From the NCBI GenBank assembly GCA_041685935.1, contig JAWLES010000120.1, positions 1 through 7,469 of the forward strand: a DNA stretch of 7,469 nt, given 5' to 3'. Made by a program: the position numbers and the translations under genes. This DNA is from JAIPEK01 sp041685935. Lineage in GTDB: Bacteria > Desulfobacterota > Desulfobacteria > Desulfobacterales > Desulfobacteraceae. The number at the start of each line of letters is the position of its first letter. The stretch's first letter is position 1. This document shows positions 7,001 through 7,469 of the stretch, piece after piece. The notes under the pieces are model-generated. The model ran no database searches. It worked only from the letters and a program-made list of their open reading frames with translations, and was not told where the DNA came from.

Positions 7001-7150
7001 ATAAACAGCGCTTACCCGGATCACCGGCGGGGTGATCGACGGATACTCCGCCACCGGAAGAGAGAACAGTGCGATGAGGCCGGCCAGGGTAATGACAATG
7101 GAAACGACCACCGCAAACCTGGGCCGCTCAATAAATATTTTCGAAATCAT
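4034..7150 (-). CDS. RND multidrug efflux inner-membrane pump, HAE1 family (AcrB/MexB/MexF type)
   Basis: This is the proton-driven inner-membrane pump of a tripartite efflux complex; it exports amphiphilic compounds from periplasm and membrane through the outer-membrane channel. The 1038-aa product is full length and starts with the canonical ISKIFIERPRFA. Predicted membrane helices: TM1 about 10-30, TM2-6 about 344-497, TM7 about 536-556, TM8-12 about 868-1025. The two large periplasmic porter/docking loops lie between. The proton relay is complete: Asp409 and Asp410 in GLVVDDAIVVVEN (AcrB D407, D408), Lys936 in VGLAAKNAILIVEFA (K940), Arg966 (R971) and Thr973 (T978). The switch-loop region reads NGFSLLSGKAENAG (608-621), keeping the first Phe (F615 in AcrB) but with Leu612 in place of F617 and one extra residue. 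The ATG at 7150 lies 3 nt after the fusion-protein stop, with AAAGGA 10 nt upstream. Substrates cannot be assigned from sequence alone; heavy-metal (CusA-type) RND is excluded by the HAE1 motifs. Confidence 0.96.
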   Translation of the reverse strand: MISKIFIERPRFAVVVSIVITLAGLIALFSLPVAEYPSITPPVIRVSAVYPGASAQVVKDSVAAPIEQEMNGVENMLYMNSDCTNDGSYSLEVTFSVDSDPDIDQVNVQNRLQLAESRLPQAVMDQGLNVRRRSSDMLGVVSFTSPDGSRDQLFLSNYVTRTVKDALQRIDGVSDAHIFGETEYSMRIWMKPDRLTALGMSPDEVIRAIRQQNVQATLGSIGTAPSVPGQKLQYTLNAQGRLKDPEAFENIIIRSNEKGGLVRVKDVATVELGSKSYSAEGKFNNQPAINMAIYRSSEANALEAMKSIKAELERRSEQMPEGVSYTIPYDTTAYVTEAVQEISFTLGLTFVLVVMVIFIFLQNIRATLIPAAAVPVSVIGTFAVLLAFGFNLNTISLFALILAIGLVVDDAIVVVENVHRIMEEEHLDGKSAAIKAMEQVTGPIIATTMVLLAIFVPVAFMPGITGLLYKQFGITLCVSVIISTVCALTLSPALCGVLLKEPKPHTRGPFGWFNAVLRGTSKGYTAVVGWLIRHISVAILLFIAVVAGAWFFSGHIPGSFLPQEDKGGFLIDVKLPEGATLQRTDEVTAEATQTLLEMDGVEYVLAVNGFSLLSGKAENAGFVIADLDPWEERRSADLHIDSIVQKVSARLNAISTADIRAFVPPPIQGLGVTGGFDFRLQAAKDQSPQELASVAAALAGAANGEPELSRVYTTFSADTPQILARLNRTRMEEMGVPVSRLFSTLGSHLGSRYVNDFNLYGRTYQVKARSRAESRENPADIKDLYVTSDKGKEVPVENLITLSPEIGARVINRYNQFSSAAIKGEPAPGYSSGQAMAAMKRIAGETLPEGYTFEWSSMSYQEQKASGTVGYLFALAIIFAYLFLVALYESWNLPMSIVLSVIVATLGGFTGLWITSSSLSVYAQIGMVLLVGLAAKNAILIVEFARDRKTEGVSAYQAAIDGAVIRFRPVLMTALTFILGVAPLVWAVGAGAVSRRHMGTVVFSGMVAATTLGLLIIPSLYFIFQRLREKGSEWRGKR

Positions 7151-7153
7151 GAT

Positions 7154-7469
7154 TTACCGGTCCTTTCCGTGCTTGTTTTCCACCTTGACAGGCATTCCCG
7201 GCCTGACTTTCTGCAATCCCCGTACAATAACCGTATCTTCCCTGTCGAGCCCGGATTGAACGATAAAGTGTTCCCCTGCTGTTTTACCGGTCCGAATTTC
7301 CCGTTTTTCCACCCGGTTTTCAGCATCAAGGATAAAAACAAACGCGCCGTTCCGGTCCCGCTGCACTGCCACCTGAGGCACGGCAGGCTGCATGTCCGGT
7401 TTTGCCGAGGAGAACAGAACCCTGACATATTGGCCCGGAACCAGCAGCCCGTCCGGGTTGTCAAACTCG
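7154..7469 (-). CDS. RND efflux membrane-fusion (periplasmic adaptor) protein, C-terminal 104 residues
   Basis: This is the periplasmic adaptor (AcrA/MexA type) that bridges the RND pump and the outer-membrane channel. The frame is open from the right edge to TAA at 7156-7154. The visible part begins EFDNPDGLLVPGQYVRVLF, the conserved end of the beta-barrel domain. It continues with VPQVAVQRDRNGAFVFILD, the start of the membrane-proximal domain, and ends in LQKVRPGMPVKVE, which closes most HAE1 adaptors. The N-terminus, lipoyl and hairpin domains and any signal peptide lie outside the window. A longer open frame on the same strand (7147-7464) is out of phase and has none of these motifs. The gene is the upstream member of the operon, and only 3 nt separate it from the pump start, so the operon promoter and any regulator must be beyond the right edge. 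Confidence 0.94.
   Translation of the reverse strand, partial: EFDNPDGLLVPGQYVRVLFSSAKPDMQPAVPQVAVQRDRNGAFVFILDAENRVEKREIRTGKTAGEHFIVQSGLDREDTVIVRGLQKVRPGMPVKVENKHGKDR
7161..7166 (-). promoter_or_regulatory. Ribosome binding site of the RND pump gene
   Basis: AAAGGA on the minus strand inside the last codons of the fusion-protein gene, 10 nt before the pump ATG. The spacing is slightly long. It indicates coupled translation of the two pump components. Confidence 0.5.

Noticed and set aside
7147..7464. 105-codon minus-strand frame at the right edge
   Set aside because: It is longer than the in-phase ORF fragment starting at Met 7393, but it lacks adaptor motifs. The frame ending at 7154 carries VPGQYVRV, VPQVAVQRD and LQKVRPGM and is open to the edge.

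Overview
The window comes from a Gram-negative bacterium. It encodes a tripartite RND efflux system with an outer-membrane lipoprotein channel, and a periplasmic binding protein with a Sec signal peptide. The mix of anaerobe-compatible housekeeping genes and a choline/betaine binding protein would fit a deltaproteobacterial (Desulfobacterota-type) genome, but this is a low-confidence impression and nothing here fixes the taxon. No mobile element, CRISPR array, tRNA or rRNA was seen. Layout: (1) Positions 1-1175, minus strand: tadA (tRNA adenosine deaminase) followed by purA (adenylosuccinate synthetase, cut by the left edge). The two overlap by 16 nt, and the purA ribosome binding site lies inside tadA. 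(2) Positions 1176-1386: an AT-rich divergent control region. It has a sigma70-like promoter abutting the tadA start, two overlapping-to-adjacent sigma70-like promoter candidates facing right, and a 13-bp-arm inverted repeat between them. (3) Positions 1387-2343, plus strand: a stand-alone ChoX-type choline/quaternary-ammonium binding protein with no permease or ATPase gene next to it. (4) Positions 2344-2481: a convergent intergenic stretch with a strong 13-bp-arm hairpin that probably ends transcription from both sides. (5) Positions 2482-7469, minus strand: an efflux operon in the order membrane-fusion protein (only its C-terminal 104 residues visible), inner-membrane HAE1-type RND pump (1038 aa, complete), and NodT/OprM-type outer-membrane channel (complete). 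Working together: the three efflux proteins form one envelope-spanning, proton-driven export machine. The binding protein captures an osmolyte or choline for a transporter encoded elsewhere. TadA makes the wobble inosine of tRNA, while PurA commits IMP to AMP synthesis. The window is largely conventional. The points most worth a second look are the apparently leaderless tadA promoter, the tadA-purA overlap, a binding-site substitution in the ChoX-like protein (Gly where ChoX has Asp45), and the inverted repeat in the divergent control region. I did not find evidence of an undescribed multi-gene system.
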